From: Halocafeteria seosinensis
Taxonomy: Eukaryota; Sar; Bigyra; Bicosoecida
DNA: 57,118 bases
Reading direction: 5' to 3'
Assembly: GCA_001687465.1 (NCBI GenBank)
Contig: LVLI01000576.1
Location: 1 to 57,118, forward strand
Numbering within the stretch: position 1 is the stretch's first letter; every line of letters starts with the position of its first letter. Position numbers and translations under genes: made by a program. Positions 22,301 through 33,360 of this stretch are shown in pieces. Below the pieces are notes generated by a model. The model was not told where the DNA came from and did no database searches. It saw nothing but the letters and a program-made list of their open reading frames with translations.

Positions 22301-22599
22301 AATGAACCATCTGCAGACGCAGACATTGTGTAGAGTGCAGAACGAGGGTAGTGCCGTCCCGTGCCTCCATTCCTTTCAGCCTTTTTGTTAGCATTGGACG
22401 AGTTTTTGGGACCATTCGAGGGCCCAGACTGTCGTCCATTGCTTTCCGCATCCAAGGCAGACTGTACAGAAGCTGAAGCTCCATCATGGGGAGCGCAGCT
22501 AGCACCGGAAGCAGCTGGTTTCTGTGGAAGAGGCGCCGCCGATTCCTTTTGGGGCTGAGTTTGGTCCCCGTAAGACATTTTCCTCGGCTCTACAGCCAT
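19309..22599 (-). CDS. large intronless protein, 1096 aa, function unknown
   Basis: One uninterrupted frame from ATG 22599 to the stop at 19309. The N-terminal 130 residues are Gln/Ala/Ser-rich and disordered. Residues about 130-180 contain a basic then helical stretch (RKRRRLLRSLGTRSVRKLAQ). There is an acidic, Lys/Glu-rich region near 220-250. A helical region runs from about 330 to 620 (RLLALLPALKLHSADIQELV, YLEHLVNNVKEKSG, then SLTVLAAIISEARRRYDDAI). The second half is Ser-rich, and the last ~60 residues are strongly basic (HARPPPRRAHKRKRRQAPKE). This arrangement would suit a nuclear or nucleic-acid-associated protein, but no known domain was recognised. The absence of introns contrasts with most neighbours. 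It is divergent from the small gene at 22819. Confidence 0.75.
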   Translation of the reverse strand: MAVEPRKMSYGDQTQPQKESAAPLPQKPAASGASCAPHDGASASVQSALDAESNGRQSGPSNGPKNSSNANKKAERNGGTGRHYPRSALYTMSASADGSFDSSSALSAALDVRRKRRRLLRSLGTRSVRKLAQVLDETFRLALTARSSTEEHIAKLFASLASSHLKPDSTGSSGAAFLSEFGGGTDEATTIPNGDTEDTTMDSKDTGAAKDGTLQGNNAETKERNPESKEDAKDNSMLKELSRFWQNAYPEVDNESAEADTSLICLEILQEFAEGPIDNRLRLVNKVKESVQPKLRHSETGKEDTGGDDVFRWVQSIYEKLKHCGVLYNSPLEEGGSGSVDPARSHTSDAQDSGKKGSMDMNCSNSDSNCKPSNGQFHPQAPMRVDINRLLALLPALKLHSADIQELVKRAPSLGYRHSPAVRQFYLEHLVNNVKEKSGSSRLLMMTVAATAAVASLQSHCKPVEGERIAETCARENEANFVEQWKRKMFREVRQIDNIAATIHRLLCPNQAVVSPLNSHVYAPEVSQNSTNLPSLTVLAAIISEARRRYDDAIDQAVEKCAQDQTIDKLLDAGWDTSSLSDTISKYYSGGSAVQPPTGEGMPREKTKANRREIAKAFVTSIIPTFDPLQVVRDATGDSDSPLATGDALCGAYVCGSGAAAALKSSPELRTHTTSLKELVDCFQPVRSSSKRHRDFQQGGAWSPCDGSASPMTPIRQDSMSSLNSYGTPRDEEYENGKYGLPRFQSFGGTSSASSAEEGDYDSCSLLERESTWLAITGRSPLRLIPVPSDTPWEQMTHDQRLHYLLSTGAVKIGQERKGSTETEDTGQQSSSVMVALKPYAPQNNDVGKANESSFRSFGFSSEAAKGTPLSPQSSSGSVSSRLSDSAASAWDAYAQSSVHTPQFVDLGTAVIDGTVDKGTKIWDKYGAVPGYGYGSGSNWRRPETAWDRFFDEEGRKVPVSENKESKKANEDTPIDRTAPDYIDLGGYKCSEAVDGDTTDSSVEDISDLHYEKVHEEIHRKIRERMSSVSTQHKKSSASRGRGHARPPPRRAHKRKRRQAPKEVNRPQDNSYDTATSETQAEERTKSQRVVPVPSE

Positions 22600-22818
22600 C
22601 CAGCGTGTTCAACTCAGAGGTACATTAAAGCTTATACGTATTTTTTATCACCAGAGTTGAACTAGTTGACCTTCATACTCATAAGAGCCGGTATAGAAGC
22701 AAATGCTCTAAATTTCTCTTGTCCAAAACCCAGCACAAGAGGATGCTTTTTCCTCCTTGTTTTCACCTCTTTCCCGCCTTTTTCCCATTCACGCACATAC
22801 ATACATATACAACAAACA

Positions 22819-23369
22819 ATGCTGATTCTTCTCAATCATGTAAAAAGTGATCAGAGTAATGCCATAACGAGCTTGGAAGCCCTAAAGACACGCGCGAATT
22901 CCTCTTGCGTGGCTCAAGTTGAAGCTGTGGAGAAACCTGGTCCCCCTTCAAGTTCCCTAAACGAACGTCCCACGAAAGCGGAGGTGTGTCACCTACACCC
23001 GAGACGAAGTGAAAGTGAAGCGTGTGCTCCTGAAACTTGATTGAAAGAGAAACAACACACTGATTTGATGAACAGAGGTGAAATAATGCACTTGTTACGT
23101 GTAATTACACTCTACTGCTGTATACGATATGACTACTAAGTGAAGTGACCCAGAGGAACTATGTACAGGAAGTTACTGGGTCGAGGTCAAGTGAACTGCA
23201 TACAGAAGAGGCAGCATTTTATCCCGGCCATGGACCATGGGGCATGCTGGACGAACTCTGCGAGCACCTATTGACTGAAAGAGTGCCATATCTCTCCATA
23301 CATACATACCACCGCATCGAGAAAAATCCTGAACCTATCAAATACCCAGCTAACAAATTTGAGTGGTAG
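22819..23369 (+). CDS. small two-exon gene, 121 aa, function unknown
   Basis: Exon 1 (22819-22983) and exon 2 (23169-23369) join in phase 0 across a GTGTGT...GTACAG intron of 185 nt; the sum is 122 codons including the stop. Exon 1 gives a Ser/Pro-rich segment. Exon 2 gives a conserved-looking tail: FYPGHGPWGMLDELCEHLL, VPYLSIHTYHRIEKNPE and YPANKFEW. The tail, with its aromatic and Pro/Tyr content, looks like real protein. No family was recognised. If the intron is not used, exon 1 reads on to a stop at 23040 (74 aa). It shares a 219-bp gap with the divergent 1096-aa gene. Confidence 0.45.
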
Positions 23370-23775
23370 TCCTGTGGTACACAAACAATGTTCTATAACT
23401 GAAGTTTAACGTTCAGAATGAAATATACTAAAGAACCGCACAAACAACGTGGAACATACAGCTAGCAATCGTAAACAGCGATATGGTGGCCTTCCACGTG
23501 TGTCTATTCCGAAATTGCGAAGTTGTGTCGCAAAAGGGAGGACCAGTAAGATTGTTTCGACCGCCTGATACGCTGTTATTAGGTCACAAAACAGGATCAG
23601 TACAGTTAAAAGTACAACCTCTAGCGAAATTGTTGCCATCGGCCGTACAACCGCGTTTGGCCGAGGGGAGAGCATTTCTCCCGACCTTGTTCTGGACGAC
23701 CCCTTGAGCGATGGACGTGAACATTAACCTGAACTTATCATCTCGCTTGGTCCCATCCTCTACCATTGACTTCTT
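23370..23775. other. intergenic, no gene supported
   Basis: Overlapping short frames on both strands (for example 23483-23707 plus, 23406-23675 minus) have no recognisable features. This is the space between the small two-exon gene and the convergent LYRM4 gene. Confidence 0.45.
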
Positions 23776-24168
23776 TCAATGAGCTCTATCGCTATCAGCA
23801 GTTACTCCAGCTTCACGTTTGGCAATTTGCCACGCTTCAATGGCGCTCAGTCTGTTATCCTGACCGTACATAGCGTTGATCTGGCTCTGGCGATTTAACA
23901 TCGGAAGCTGGTCTTTCCCACGCTGCATAGCAGCCTCAATTTCCTCTTGGTTCTGTAAGTCCTTATTTCTTCTAAACTCTTCACGCACGCGACGCATCGC
24001 GTAACTTCGGAAATTGTAATCCTGTGCCCACATGAACGTCGACGGTATTGAGGCGTTCAAAGCATCCTTATATCATTCGTCCCTTGACGCATCGCAACTT
24101 ACCTTAAATGTCTTTGCTGCTTGCATATAAGCTTTATACAAGGCGCGTGCCTCACTTTGGGTCGACAT
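23776..24168 (-). CDS. LYRM4: LYRM4 / ISD11, Fe-S cluster assembly factor
   Basis: Two exons, 24168-24103 and 24021-23776, separated by an 81-nt GTAAGT...CACAG intron, give 103 aa. The N-terminus carries the LYR-type motif as LYKAYMQAAKTFKDYNFRSY; the canonical LYR reads LYK here. Next come AMRRVREEFRRNK, the helix-3 region QRGKDQLPMLNRQ and INAMYGQD. ISD11 binds and stabilises the cysteine desulfurase NFS1 together with acyl carrier protein in mitochondria, where it supports Fe-S cluster synthesis. The length matches the family (~91-105 aa). It is divergent from the GDP-mannose transporter, with 264 bp between the start codons. Confidence 0.9.
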
Positions 24169-24432
24169 GTTGCCTCTGTCGTGTTCCTCTGTAGCGTTGC
24201 CTAGCTCCTGCTGTTTCGAAGTGTTCAGTCAGTGATTACTGTGTCGCCCATCCGATAACTACTGCATACTATTGAGAGACCAATTCATCGTGTAGAGCAT
24301 GCTCCCGGATGATTATAGATCAATTCCACTTCAAGTGAACGATTTGTTTGCTGCCTTGCCTGGAATCCAGACTCTGCAGAGAGTGTTTGAGATGTTGGGG
24401 AATGATGTAGGCCTCAATGTTTTGTGACAACA

Positions 24433-25542
24433 ATGTCGGATCAATCGACGACGATGCGACGGGATCCCCAGGCGAACAGCACGCGCGATGAAGGAGATAT
24501 TGAGCAGCAACCCTTGTTGGAACACAACCAAAATGGTGATTATTACAGAACCCCCGAGAGTTCCACCAAGTCGGGTTCAAAGCCACCGAAGAGAGGTTCA
24601 GCCTTATTGTCGGCCTTGGCGTACTCGGCTTGCTCCATTTCTATGGTGCTTGTCAACAAAGGGATTTTCTCTAAGTTCGACTATCCATACAGCTTCACAG
24701 TTTTGGCGATCCAAGGCCTCCTAGCGGTAATTTGGCTGCTCGCGAGCCACTACGCGAATATCCTTACTTTGAAGCCACTTTCGAAGGAAGTGTTCAAGCA
24801 ATGGCTTCCTGTCAATTTGCTGTTCGTGGCGATGCTTTACACTAGCTTCCAAAGGTACGGCGTCTACTGCGGAATCGTGCAAGTGGAGTGAAGTTACAAC
24901 AATTGTAATCCTCGCAGTTTGAAGCTATTAGCTGTACCTTTAGTAACGATTTTCAAAAACATCACGAACCTCATAGTGCTTTACGGGGAATGGTTGTTCT
25001 TCAAAGAAAAATGCGATTCACAGGTTGTAGCGAGCCTCTGTGTGGTTGTTATCGGAGCCGTACTAGCAGGATGGACGGATATACATTTCACAGTTACGGG
25101 ATACGCCTGGATGTTACTCAATTGTCTAATGACGGCCAGCTATGTCTTGTACCTTCGAGCGGCTGTAACGTTAGACGTATCAACGCATGACAAAGCATTC
25201 TATAACAACCTTCTAATGATTCCAGTGGCACTGCTTCTCGCTGCCGCAACTGGTGAGTTTCCATTAGCTGTGACATCAGAGGAATGGGGTAACGGCAGCT
25301 TTGTCGCTACTGTAGTGTTTAGTGGAAGCGTAGGGTTCCTGCTAAATCTTGCTTCCATTTGGTGTGTCGCGTGTACAAGCGCTAGCACCTACAGTATGAT
25401 TGGAGCCCTGAACAAAGTGCCTTTATCTGTCGTCGGCGTCTTGGTATTTAGCGAACCGGTCACCTTCCGAACAGCGATCTTCATATCCATGTCTCTACTG
25501 GGTGGAGTTATGTATACCAGAGCACGTACGCGCAAAACGTGA
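24433..25542 (+). CDS. GDP-mannose (nucleotide-sugar) transporter
   Basis: Two exons, 24433-24854 and 24918-25542, give 348 aa. A hydrophilic N-terminus of about 55 residues precedes roughly ten membrane helices of the drug/metabolite transporter fold. The first helix region reads SALAYSACSISMVLVNKGIF, and later YTSFQSLKLLAVPLVTIFKN matches the GDP-mannose transporter core. The family signature GALNK is present as IGALNKVPLSVVG, with the Lys/Asn implicated in GDP-sugar binding in yeast Vrg4 and plant GONST. Expected role: Golgi import of GDP-mannose (or a related GDP-sugar) in exchange for GMP. The ATG at 24433 is preferred. It ends 153 bp from the convergent glucosidase II gene, another glycosylation gene. 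Confidence 0.88.
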
Positions 25543-25695
25543 ATTCTAGATGAACGACAAATTTTGGACTATGTGATATGAAACTGAGAAGTGTCTTATT
25601 GGCTTTTCGAAGGAGTTCCAGAACTTCAAAGGGTTTGCCTCCAACACGCCAAGCCTTGTAGAGATCTACAGCAACACTGGCACTTGGTATGGCTC

Positions 25696-28600
25696 TTAAA
25701 ACTCAAGTTTCACGGTAAAGTCGTATACCACCATGAGGCCAGCAGGCCTCGATCGAATGGTGGCGGACTGAGTAGTGGTATCGTACTCGAATTCAAGAGA
25801 GAACTGGGAATCCTTAGAGTCAATAGCAGTAATTTGCTTCGGTTGCGTAGGGAGACCTACGACAACTATCTTTTCCACAACATTCGTTGGAGCATGAGAC
25901 TTGCCTCCACCAGCTCTTACCGAACGAAGTTCGTGGACAGACTTTTCAACGGGAGAATACGTGAACCGGCGCAGCCTGTAAGCCTCTTTGCGAATATAGT
26001 CGTAGGAATGGCCGTCATCCAAGTAAAGATCACCAGAAGCCTTCAACGATTGGTCGAGGGCCACAGTCAACGTATAGGGATCACGGATCATAACCGTGGC
26101 ACACCGCCGAGCACGTTCCTGTCTAGGGACAATTGTTCCTCCTCTTTGGAACACCGGAATTTTTTCTAAACCAGCATCGATCTCCTGCTGAAACGGTGTT
26201 CCATCATCACTATATCCATTAGGAATGACGAAGGGTTTAAGGGTCTCCACGTCATACCATTTTTCTCCAGCTTTCCCTGGGAACATTGTGTTCACTTTGC
26301 GAGCTCCCTCTTCGGTCACCGGATGCACCAGTAGAGCGTCACCGAGCATCCATTCAGAGGAAAGGGTATACAGCGCCGTAGCCGACGGGAACTCCATCCA
26401 AATGGGACGCATGACTGGCTCTCCGCTACCTAATGTATTCCTGGCATAAAGAGTATAGATGTAGGGCAATAATGCGTACCTCCGTCGAACACTAGTCTTA
26501 AGGTTCTCCATAGTTTCTTCTCCAAATAGCCATGGTTCCCGACGCTTTGTGTCAATGTGTGCATGAGCTCTGAAAAAAGGTTGTAGGCTTCCCACCTGGT
26601 ACCACCGAATGAGTAATTCATGGGAAGGGTTATTGAAGAAACCTCCAACATCCGCTCCTGCAAAAGGAAGCCCTGCAACCCCAATAGAGAGCAACATAGG
26701 GTTGCTCGCTGCCAGGTGGTCCCAGCTAGCAAAGTTATCCCCCGTCCAAATTGCGCCGTGCCTTTGTGTTCCAGCAAAGAATGCTCTACTCAAGATAAAC
26801 GAGCGCGCATTGTGGTCGGGCGCCCTCTTCGCGTGGCCATCAGCCGTTGCCATGTTATTATAGAAACCATATAAGTTGTGCCATTCACGATGTTCAACGC
26901 CGGAAATAGACTTTGCATCCTGCAATAGGGAAACACATAAATCCATGCAGCTATTCTAACGGATTTAAATAAGACAACACATACTTTGTTCATTGTAACC
27001 TCCGGGCCATTGAACACGGAGGGTTCATTCATATCAATCCACGTGAAAAGGTTTTTTGTAGATCCTTTGTAGTTCTCAAAGGAAAACCGGGACGCCCACC
27101 ACTCACGGACACGAGCACTGTAAAAAGCAACTGAGGGTAGACGACGGTAACACCATAGACCACGTTCACATTACTCACTCTGTGAAATCTAAGTAGGAAG
27201 AGCTGCCTGGCCAGCACCAGCCTTCAAAGTCCTTTGTCCCGGACTTATCTTTGACGTACAAGCCCTTCCGGGTCGCTTCAGAGTGGATAGCGTAGTTGTC
27301 GTCCCTTTTGATATGCGGATCAATAATGGTCACCATTTTCCTTCCACGGGAAGCAAGGCGATTCTGCATCTCAGCCGGATTGGGGAAGAGCTTACTATCC
27401 CATGTAAAGTACCGCTTTCCATCAGTGTGCTCGATGTCTAGCCACTGCGAATCACAAATATATGATCAACAAATACAGGTTATCCAAAGCATTACAAGTA
27501 ACAGTTCCTCGTGTTCATTCCTTACCAGCACATCATATGGGAAGTCATGCTCTTCAAACTTCGCATCAACAGCGAGCACATCCGCTTCATCACGATAGTT
27601 CCATCTACACTGGTGGTATCCCAAGGAGAACAGAGGTGGCAACTCTGCCGTTCCTGTTATCGCCCCATACTGTCTTAAAACATGCCCGGGTGTTGTCCCT
27701 GGGAGTAAGAATAAATCGATCACTCCAGCTTCAGAGACCCAGCGAGAATTAATTGGTTCTTGGTCTTTCTCATGGACGGCATGGCCTTCTTCATTTACGG
27801 AGGGAGACTCAATATCGACAAACGTCTCAGAAGGATTGTTCCAAAAGATGGCCGATGTGCCACTAGGACCGTGACCAATCATCATCGGAATGCTTCCATA
27901 AAGAGCCATTGGGGAATCCAATTCATATTCGAATACATCAAGGTTATACAGCCGGTACGGCTCGTTGTATCCCTTGTCGGATTTTCCGCGAGTGTTTTTC
28001 AAAGCGAAGGAAGAGGCATGTTCAGGGATACCGTAAACGTACATGGCATTGGGAAAGGAGATATCTGCACCGACACTTGTAGGGCCTTGTGGTTTCGTGT
28101 CCCTATGAGAACCAAAGCTCTCTTCCCAGGTTCCGTCCTGGCTGTCGCTTGGAGCATTGCGCGATGCTTCATGACGCTCAACCGAAGCTTCTCTATGAGG
28201 ATCAGCTTTCGGCTCATCTCCTTCTTCCTCCTGGTGATCGCCCTGTTCCCCTTCGTCCGCATAAATAGGCTTCCCATCTTCTCCCCAGTCCAGGATCTTA
28301 CGACCACCATGTTCGTGAGCTTCCTCTTCCTCCTCTTCGATTTCACTGGGAGGGACTCCCTCCGCAGATCGCGTTCGACGGTGCTCAAAGTATAACAATT
28401 CTCTGTGACACACACAAATTTGCAAAACCCAGATGGACATTGCAGCAGTTGTGGTGGTCTAAACAACACGCTTACCTCTTATTGACAGTCAACACGTGTA
28501 CTCCGTCATGGTATACTTCGGCCCGAATCGGATCATGGAAAAGGACTAGTAGGGCATTTTTTCCTTCTTCGGTTTGGTAAGATACAATTGAGCAAGTAGC

Positions 28601-29234
28601 ATCCTTAGGAATATTAGCGTTAGCTTGTGATACCACAGGATCATCAGTTTTCACTAATGTAGGTGTAGCTCCCACCAATTTGTGGTCCAGGACGACATCC
28701 GGAGACTGTACCACGAGCGTCGGCAATCGTTTAACTAGGACAAAAAGGAGAGGGGAAAACATGGTTTCAACATTTGCTTACCTCCCATCGCGGCTGCCAT
28801 TGCTCTTCTCGATAATGCTCGACAAGACGCAGTCGAATGGCTCCAGAGGTGAGAAATCGGGCCGTCAATTTGAATGCAGGCGAGTCCGCCACATTCCGGT
28901 GGGCGAGTGCAACTAACGTGTCTTGGGACAATTCCACTGTGGATTGATCGATCCACATCTGTGTCGTCATGCGATAGAAATAGCGTCAATATAGAGCAAA
29001 ATGCTCCAAAACATCCACTTCACAGTGGAGGTTCCCTCCCTTTGCAAACGATTTTTAAGAGCTTTAACGTACCTTTGGTTCCGGCACAACGTCACGATGA
29101 CGTCGGCAGAACCCTGTTTGACCACATGTCCGGAAATTATTGTGATCTACAGCCTCTACAGGCTGCTGTATGAAGGAGAGAATCGCGATGACCGCGGGCA
29201 ACACCAGCATTATGTATCCTAGCGCCATTGCCAT
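25696..29234 (-). CDS. GANAB: ER glucosidase II, alpha subunit (GH31)
   Basis: Seven exons on the minus strand (29234-29073, 28958-28782, 28705-28476, 28402-27526, 27444-27179, 27117-26985, 26919-25696) give 1022 aa. A signal peptide ([17 protein letters not shown]) is followed by the Cys-containing [15 protein letters not shown] found in the family. The GH31 core has [38 protein letters not shown], the nucleophile motif [15 protein letters not shown] (Asp599) and the acid/base motif HGAIWTGDN (Asp676). The enzyme trims the two inner glucoses of N-glycans in calnexin-cycle quality control, and needs a beta subunit for ER retention. An insert near residues 215-290 is unusually acidic (run of six Glu, then many Asp/Glu/His). 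The gene converges on the GDP-mannose transporter. Confidence 0.95.
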
Positions 29235-29591
29235 CGTTGGTATGTACTTGACCACTAGATACACGGATACTTGGGTGTCTCTACGTGCTATCCCTCGGCA
29301 AGAACTGGAATATAACCACTTCACATGCAACAATACGTGAAAATCCCTTCTAAATGCTAGACTTGAGTCTCCCCTGTATCTTCCCCTTTAAAATGCTTTT
29401 TGTCATTTCACTGACTTGAGCGACTCGCCAACTTGCGACGTGACCTGAAGTGTTACACGGTCAGCGAGAAGTGCGGCTTCCCGACACTTCCCTCTCAGCT
29501 TCCACTTGGGCTTTACCAGTCACAACGAGTAGGCGCATATATCTAGTTCCAATGGTAGAGAAGCACACTGTAACATTATATCTCACTCAGT
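29235..29591. other. short intergenic between GANAB start and ferric reductase stop
   Basis: 357 bp, no coding features. It holds the GANAB promoter side and the ferric reductase 3' end. Confidence 0.5.
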
Positions 29592-32338
29592 CTACAACCT
29601 AAATGGTTCCACATGGCAACGAGTATTATGTTCAATGGCTAGGCTAACGCACTCGTTGTTCAACGTGTCAGGTCCACAAACAAGCATTTGTGGATCTGAA
29701 GCCGCAGCGTGCTTTCCTATTATTCTGTCTAACGGAGGCCGTCGACCGAAAATCATAGTGGACATGGCTTTTGAACAAGCAGAACGACTCGAGTAACCGT
29801 CTGTGTGCTGTAGTAAATCCTCTGAGCTGATAGGCGTGGTACAGAAGAGAGAAATCTTAAAGGGTGCCAAATTTGAAGCATCAACGAGCAGCTCTGCACA
29901 AAGATCGACTAGGGCTGGATTCCGCATAACCCATACAAGATGTACAGTGGGAGCACTACATTCGTCTCGTAACTCCCTAAGCACTAGTTCGGCGAGAAGA
30001 CTATGAAAGGCGGAAACCCCAATACCACCAGCTACAAGGAGAACTTCATCCGACCCCTCTATAGAAGGAAACCTTCCGTAGGGTCCCTCAACCAGGAGGG
30101 AAGGAACTATGCTGAGCTCTGGATTTGAGAAGGAATTTACTGAGGAGCGTCTGTCGTTACTATCCTGCATAGTATAGGTAAGCTGCGCCAGTTCCCCTGT
30201 CCATGTCCCGGTCCCCTGTAATCAAAACGAAAAACGCAACATCTTTATTCCCACATTCACTATACCTACGGTGGGCATACTTACGAGGTCTTGAACGACA
30301 AGAACTTTACGTGACCTACGAGGATGAGAAAATACATAAAACGGATGCCAGCTGAGCACGGAAAGCTCGGGAATTTGGATGCGAACAAATTGTCCAGACT
30401 CATGCCTCATTTGGGGAGCATCGAACGCAATTAACGTGACTTCGGCTTTGGGCAGATGCTTCAGTTCGCACATCTTATACCTGCGCAGTTGTTGGAGAGT
30501 CCTTTGGCAGACATCAACCCACCAGAGTAGCAATCCTGTACCACCGTAGTACCAGAAATTCCAAGCATGCAGCAAAGCAACAAAATAAATGATGATACCC
30601 AGATGATGCACATAATAAAAAATCTCATAATTTCTCCTCCGACAAAGCAGGGCGGTAAATATAATTGCAGATGCCATTATCCAGGCAATCTCCGCGAGTA
30701 CAACAGTAAAGTTGTCATAATGGTATTCATTGCTTGAAATCTCCAAAAAGTCAATCGAAACAACATTAGACGCGAGGGAGCCTTCTCCTAACCATTTTAT
30801 CATCCACAAGACCATGTGAACGGTCAACAGCAAATACGTGATATATCCCAGTATTTTGTGATAAGAAAGGAAGGATTGATACGGTATTTGAAAGATTGCA
30901 ACAAAGACGTTGTTGCGACTCTGTGTATGCACGATAATACTTAGCGCGTAACCACCTTAACAAAGTACATGTCAAACATACCACGGGAAACGCTATCGTT
31001 GCCATAAACAACGATGCCAAATGTCCAAAAATAGAAGACGCAATTCGAAATCCATCAGCTCCCTGCACTTGTAAAAAACGCAAAAGGCTTATACACTATA
31101 TGGACTAGACAATCTGGATTGGCGAGTCTTACCTTTTGTGTGTGTTCCATGCCCCACCACACTCCCCAGAAGATGCTGAAGCAGCAGAACCCAACTACAA
31201 TGACAAATTCTCCGACGGACATTGTATAACGCCAAGCACAGCAAAATATCTTAAGGATTTTGTTAACACCAGAAGCAGGCCGCGTTAGCCAAAGTTTCAG
31301 CCAAGGCTTCACCTCGATGAGAACTCCAGCAGTTATCAGGATCACGAACGCTCCAAAATAGACCAGACAATCCGTGCGAAGCTCGAAAATGGAGTTTGAA
31401 GACGCAGATTTGGTGAAGAAAGCACCAGATGTTGGAATAGAGTACTGAGGCAAAAAACCACTGAGCAAATATAGCATAACCGCAATTGACCCCAAAAATA
31501 TCGAAGCAAGAGTCGTGCTCCCGGAGTTGCCAAGAGCAAGGGAATTGCTAGCATTCCAGTGCGAGAAGAGCGTCGTCCCGAGACTCCCAAAAGCAACAGT
31601 GAATGCAATGCCGCACAACTGCAGGAACGTGTTGCAGCCATTGGATTTCGGCCAATCGTCACCTGTGGTCTCCCCAGGTTTGTGCTTGGTGCCACAGTTC
31701 GGGACTATCAGGAGGACGATCGAAGCCGCCATGGCGCCGAAAAAGAGAGCCTCGAGTGTCCCCACCAATACACTGTGACATGAGTCCGTGAATGAGGACC
31801 TGTTGGCGTTCCATAGAGTAAGACCAAACAGCAAACTCCAAAGACCTATCGAGACACCAACAAGAATCACGAGGACACCGAAGAAGTTCGACCATTGCAA
31901 GACGCCATACAGTCCAGGGTGTATACTCGGCTGTGCGAAAGACTTCCCTATAAGTTCTAAACCACCTGCTGTGGCTGCTGTTGCAATGAGGATACCCATC
32001 AGTAGATACATGAGGGCCGGATACACTGGTTCCTCCATTTGGAATGGCTCTGTCGATAACAGAGGCAGCTTCATCTGTGAGTTACTCGCTACCATAGGAA
32101 GAGTCTCAGAAAGCAACATACCTGCTATATCACCAGCGTCGGGCGATGAGAAGTCCGCGTAGGGCGATGCGAAGTCCTCGTAAGTGCCTAGAAGAGGCTC
32201 CGTCGCCGCTACTGGTGTGCTGTTATCGTCCTGCTCAAGGAGCGTCACGCGAGGACCGCCAGCACCATTGGCGCGAGTACCGGCGCCATACTGTCTATTC
32301 ATCGCTACAGGTAGTCGTGTGTTCTGGATAAAACTCAT
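29592..32338 (-). CDS. ferric-chelate reductase / NADPH oxidase-like flavocytochrome b with multi-TM N-terminus
   Basis: Four exons (32338-31133, 31062-30982, 30920-30285, 30215-29592) give 848 aa. The first ~400 residues carry about seven predicted membrane helices after a soluble head. The ferric reductase core follows. Paired heme ligands are visible in YHKILGYITYLLLTVHM (His450, His464) and YYVHHLGIIIYFVALLHAW (His534/535, His547). The FAD-binding region includes HPFYVFSHP. The NAD(P)H-binding elements are LLVAGGIGVSAFHSLL, MRNPALVDL and LVCGPDTLN. The protein should move electrons from cytosolic NAD(P)H across a membrane, to Fe(III)/Cu(II) chelates or to oxygen. No EF-hands were seen, which favours a reductase over a Ca-regulated oxidase. 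The membrane extension is longer than in plant FRO proteins (~700 aa). Confidence 0.88.
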
Positions 32339-33329
32339 TTTATAGCTCTGGAAGGACCTGTCAGAGGGTAAAGCGGATTTACTCAATCTATTTCCATGCC
32401 CTCGTTTCAATTCATTAATATCAAATATGAAGGATCCAACTACTGTGAGACAAACAACAGGGCAAAACAATGCATAAAAGAGTATGAAGACTGTATCGTG
32501 AAGACTACACCGTTGAAGTTTGGAGAGCGGAGACCAGTCACTGGACTCGACTCAAGTGTACTGTATATGCGCCTTTCATGGCTGCGTTGGTTTGCCCATA
32601 TGCAAACCGGATGTGCTAAATAAATCCAGCTTACACGGCGTACTCGGAAAAATGCTAGGTGTGAGGAGCTAGAGAGATGCTGTGCTACAACTTGTACAAA
32701 AGTTCAAACCAGTGTGCACTTCACTTAAGAAACCAAGCTCAATGATTGTGAGATTACCTACACGCGTCGGTGTTATACTCCATGACTTTTTAATTGTAGT
32801 GCCTAGTATTTACGTATAAATATTCCGGTATCCTTACTGGAAGTCTGCCTGAGAATACATGTGAGTGCCTTGAGGAATTCAAAACCCAACCTGCCTTAAT
32901 GCTGTAAGTGTACGCAGCTTCCTACTAGAATTAATTGATAAGTAAGTAGATGCCATTTAGTGTAACTGATATGGCAACATGCAAATATAACGAAATATCA
33001 GTACACTGACAGACAAAGCTTTAGCCGGTAGGCCATACATGATTTACTACTACTACTGGTAGCTTTGTTGTACCGTCGACCGTTACATGTCTGAACAAGA
33101 TACGTAACGTATATTAATCAATATACGTCTATATTTTCAAGAATTATTAAATTTAATAAAAATTCGCGGGCGTTAGATACGTATGGATAGTTTTTTCCTC
33201 CAAGATGGCTTAGGTTCTCTCATCAATAGCCATACGCCATACGACTGTAAGCGTCTTCCAGTAGGTGTTCTGCGACACTGAAACCACTGATATTGCTGCC
33301 TCAAATACTCTATTAGGTAACGCCGGTGG

Positions 33330-33360
<31 letters not shown>

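Noticed and set aside
22984-23041. Possible eIF4E-binding-like motif (YTRDEVKVKRVL) in a third frame
   Set aside because: It needs a frame change with no supporting splice site, and the expected Leu at the motif's sixth position is Val.
25591-26169. 192-aa plus-strand frame
   Set aside because: Antisense shadow of the glucosidase II last exon.
27760-28395. 211-aa plus-strand frame with hydrophobic C-terminal part
   Set aside because: Antisense to glucosidase II exon 4, which has strong homology; the hydrophobicity comes from the complement of acidic codons.
31788-32162. 124-aa plus-strand frame
   Set aside because: Antisense to the ferric reductase first exon.
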